Source of the DNA: CAYPPS01 sp964412685 | Lineage (GTDB): Bacteria > Patescibacteriota > Microgenomatia > PFEM01 > CAYPPS01 | Direction of reading: 5' to 3' | DNA: 9,701 nucleotides | Assembly: GCA_964412685.1 (NCBI GenBank) | Contig: CAYPPS010000020.1 | Coordinates: 1 to 9,701 of the forward strand | In this document: positions 7,570 through 9,701 of the stretch, in pieces | Layout of the letters: the number at the start of each line of letters is the position of its first letter | Position numbering within the stretch: the stretch's first letter is position 1 | Notes under the pieces: model-generated | Databases searched by the model: none | The model's input: the letters and a program-made list of their open reading frames with translations, nothing else | Told to the model about the DNA's origin: nothing | Program-made: the position numbers and the translations under genes

Positions 7570-9642
7570 TTAGGGTTGGGGTTGTTCTTCTTCACCGGCT
7601 GGCTCTTCTTCACCTGTTTCGGTTTCTATCTCTTCCTCCGTTCCTCCTTCTGGGGTTGGAGTAGGTGATGGAGTGGCTTCTTCCGGAGTTGGGGTTGGGG
7701 AAGGAGGGGCAACCTCTTCGGGTAATTCGATTGGTTCTTCAATTGGTGACGGCAACGGTTCCGGTTCGGTTAGAGTTTCCGGCTCTTTGGTTTCCTGTTG
7801 GACTGCTTCTTCGAGTTTAGTTTTGATATCTTCCAGTTCTTGTTGCGCTGCCTGGTAGTCACCAGAGTCAGGTTCCACCAGACCAAGAACAGATTGCATC
7901 GCTCCAGCGGCTCGGGCGTAATCGCCGGAATCGCGATAAGCGATGGCTAAATTGTAGTAACCATTAGCAAAATCAGATTTCAAATTAACCGCTCTTTGGA
8001 ACCAACTAATCGCTTCAGGGTAAACCTGGAGAGAATAATAAACTCCCCCTAGATTGAGAGCCAGGTTTGGATTAGTGGGTTCAAGGGCAATTGCCTGTTG
8101 ATAAGAGGCCACTGTCCATTGATCGGCCCCTTCGGCGAGATTGATTAATTGACGATAAATATTGGCCAAATTAGTCCAAACAATGGCGTTATTAGGATCA
8201 ACTGAGATGGCATTTTTTGCTTCCCTAATGGCCTGCTGGACCAATTGAGAGACAGTCGCTTGGTCTTGATCGGAAAGATCGGGGTTTGCCGCTAGAGCAT
8301 TGGCGAGAATTAAATTGGTTTGAGCGTAAGTAGTTCGATAAGCGACCCGGTTCGGATTTAATTCCAGCGCTCTTATTTGTAAGCTGTAAGCCTGAGTACC
8401 GAGATTGTTATTGAGAGCGTCAAGCGAGTTTTTGAAAGTCATTTCCGCCGCATAAGCTCGACCACCCCAATAGGAGCCGTAGGCAAGGAGAACAACTAAA
8501 GGAATCGTCATTACCCAAGGTAAGATAGTGGAAGACTCTTGGTGTTTTTTGCCTTCGAGATTGAGAGAAAAAGCGGCTAAGATAAGGTAAAAAAGAAAGG
8601 CGGTTAAAAGATTAGCGGGGAAAAGAGCCCAGGACACCAAAATAACGACCAAGGCCCAGAATAAAATTCCTCCTTCTGAAGTTGGTTTTAAAATTTTACC
8701 GTTTTTAATCACCCTCCAGGCCAGGATTGATAAAGCGACAATCCCGACAATTCCCAAGGTGGTTAAAACATGGAAATAGAAATTACCGGAGACACCAAAA
8801 CGATTATTCCAAAACGTGGTTTGGTTGAAATCAATCGGTCGATATTGTAAAAAGGCATTCAAAAAACCGGTTGGACCAGTGCCCAAAAGAGGACTGTTTT
8901 TAATCGCCTCAATGGCAATAATCCAAGAGGTTTTTAGAGGGAGAGTGATTGGTTTGGCAACCACAAAAAGCTGATAAGCAGCCACTAAAGTGCCGCCGGC
9001 AGTTAATAAAAAACTGACAATTCCCAAGGCCCAAGCCGGAGTAGTCATATTTTTCTGCTTGGTTTGAATCAGGATTTTTCTGCCCAAGATGACCAGGATC
9101 GGAATCCAAAAAGTGAAAGAGATAAGTAGTCCGCCTGACGGAGTCCAGGTTTTTATCTTCATCCATTCAACTGGGGCAATCGCTTCGCCTAAGCCCAAGA
9201 ACTGATAAATGGTAATTAATCCCAGTAAAGCACCGGCAAGCCCTAGAGCCGTCAAAAGAAGTCCTAATTTCTTCCGGGTGAAATTATTGGTGATTATAAA
9301 ATAAAGCAAGGTCAAACTGATAAAAGTTCCGCCCATCATCGGGTTAAGTAAAGCTTCGGTTCGATTGTCGTCGGCGAAAATGATTGAAGCTCCAATGCTG
9401 AGAGTAAAAAGAAGCAGAGGTAAATCAAAAGCCGAGAAGCGAAAAGAAACCGCTCGACTAATAACCATCTTTGCCAACCATAAAACAAGCAACAGGCTGG
9501 TGCCAGCAATCAAAAGGATGTTTTTATTAAAACTGTAAAACTCGGTTGTTATGGGTAAGAAGAAAAGTGGAACCAAAAAAACCAAACCGGCGGTTAAATA
9601 AGTGATGACTAGATTAATCAATTTAACGGTTCGTTGTTCCAT
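7570..9642 (-). CDS. O-antigen ligase/Wzy-like membrane protein with TPR domain and acidic Pro-rich tail
   Basis: 690 residues in three parts. Residues 1-391 hold about 11 membrane helices (near 9-30, 41-60, 72-90, 104-118, 126-148, 170-188, 204-228, 288-310, 325-341, 343-361, 374-391). A large loop at 229-287 resembles Wzy_C/O-antigen ligase: SW..A....NSPLLGTGPTGF, then H291 in FHVLTTLGIVG, matching the family H...L...G..G motif. The Arg often found before that Trp is K237 here. Lys/Arg-rich loops put the N-terminus inside and the C-terminus outside. Residues about 395-610 contain TPR-like repeats, clearest at 486-520, 524-555 and 559-592. Residues 615-690 are an acidic Pro/Thr/Glu tail with a duplicated PSPTPTPE. 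Likely role: transfer or polymerisation of lipid-linked glycan onto a surface acceptor (family-based inference). The substrate is unknown, and a protein O-glycosyltransferase is an alternative. No Shine-Dalgarno site precedes the ATG. Confidence 0.8.
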   Translation of the reverse strand: MEQRTVKLINLVITYLTAGLVFLVPLFFLPITTEFYSFNKNILLIAGTSLLLVLWLAKMVISRAVSFRFSAFDLPLLLFTLSIGASIIFADDNRTEALLNPMMGGTFISLTLLYFIITNNFTRKKLGLLLTALGLAGALLGLITIYQFLGLGEAIAPVEWMKIKTWTPSGGLLISFTFWIPILVILGRKILIQTKQKNMTTPAWALGIVSFLLTAGGTLVAAYQLFVVAKPITLPLKTSWIIAIEAIKNSPLLGTGPTGFLNAFLQYRPIDFNQTTFWNNRFGVSGNFYFHVLTTLGIVGIVALSILAWRVIKNGKILKPTSEGGILFWALVVILVSWALFPANLLTAFLFYLILAAFSLNLEGKKHQESSTILPWVMTIPLVVLLAYGSYWGGRAYAAEMTFKNSLDALNNNLGTQAYSLQIRALELNPNRVAYRTTYAQTNLILANALAANPDLSDQDQATVSQLVQQAIREAKNAISVDPNNAIVWTNLANIYRQLINLAEGADQWTVASYQQAIALEPTNPNLALNLGGVYYSLQVYPEAISWFQRAVNLKSDFANGYYNLAIAYRDSGDYARAAGAMQSVLGLVEPDSGDYQAAQQELEDIKTKLEEAVQQETKEPETLTEPEPLPSPIEEPIELPEEVAPPSPTPTPEEATPSPTPTPEGGTEEEIETETGEEEPAGEEEQPQP

Positions 9643-9670
9643 GTGTCAGTTTGTTTGCTTTTGTTTATTT

Positions 9671-9700
9671 ATGTTAGTATTTGTTGCAAACATTTGTCAA
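9671..9700 (-). promoter_or_regulatory. promoter of the ligase-TPR gene
   Basis: Read on the minus strand: TTGACA (9700-9695), an 18-bp spacer, then TAACAT (9676-9671, four of six bases match TATAAT). The start would be near 9664, leaving about 22 nt before the ATG at 9642. The -35 context GTTGACAAAT resembles that of the rho promoter. The window ends one base further on, so upstream sites cannot be judged. Confidence 0.5.
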
Positions 9701-9701
9701 C

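Noticed and set aside
7474..7668. 64-codon forward ORF over the second tRNA
   Set aside because: It starts inside the tRNA-Ala(CGC) and continues antisense to the end of the ligase-TPR gene.
7650..7790. Short GGTTGGGGTTGG-like repeats, considered as a G-quadruplex or repeat array
   Set aside because: They are codon-level repeats encoding the PTPTPE tail, irregular in spacing and fully explained by the protein.
7673..7858. 61-codon Gly/Ser-rich forward ORF
   Set aside because: It is the mirror of the Pro/Glu-rich low-complexity tail of the minus-strand gene. The 85-codon ORF at 8909-9166 is likewise a shadow within the same gene.

Overview
The window is a stretch of housekeeping chromosome. 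It reads, left to right, as the 3' two-thirds of a 23S rRNA gene, a 5S rRNA gene, a four-domain ribosomal protein S1 gene, radA, a 379-bp intergenic region that looks like an independent small-RNA gene with its own promoter and intrinsic terminator, rho, a membrane-anchored LysM/M23 peptidase gene, two tandem tRNA-Ala genes, and a convergent gene on the minus strand for a multi-pass membrane protein of the O-antigen ligase/Wzy type with extracytoplasmic TPRs and an acidic Pro/Thr/Glu-rich tail. No mobile element, CRISPR array, phage gene or rRNA intron was seen.

Organism: clearly bacterial (23S/5S linkage, RadA, Rho, bacterial S1, TTGACA/TATAAT promoters). The genes are compact, neither tRNA encodes CCA, the 23S rRNA is divergent with a shortened L1-stalk region, and Wzy-TPR and LysM-M23 proteins sit among housekeeping genes. 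Together these suggest a Candidate Phyla Radiation bacterium, perhaps Microgenomates-like. That is an inference from style, not a placement. TGA acts as a stop (end of rho) and no CDS contains an internal TGA, so the Gracilibacteria/SR1 code (TGA = Gly) is unlikely.

Region 1 to 3234 is translational: the rRNA genes run into S1 with no recognisable terminator, so S1 may be partly co-transcribed with rRNA. A short leader with two mutually exclusive hairpins precedes the S1 start. radA follows 16 bp later but has a TATAAT placed so that its mRNA would begin at or next to the ATG (possible leaderless transcript). Region 4604 to 4982 holds TTGACA-N17-TAAAGT, about 190 nt of foldable sequence, a strong intrinsic terminator, then a second promoter (TTGACA-N17-TTTAAT) embedded in palindromes that drives rho and the M23 gene. 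The tRNAs have their own extended -10 promoter. The membrane gene is read leftward from a promoter at the right edge.

The items most worth a second look are the unassigned small RNA, the reduced L1-stalk helix, and 23S bases corresponding to macrolide/ketolide contacts (A2057-U2611 and C2609 in E. coli numbering). Next come the leaderless radA signal and the ligase-like protein that carries a Ser/Thr-Pro-rich tail. E. coli numbering was assigned by hand from remembered reference sequence and should be confirmed by alignment.
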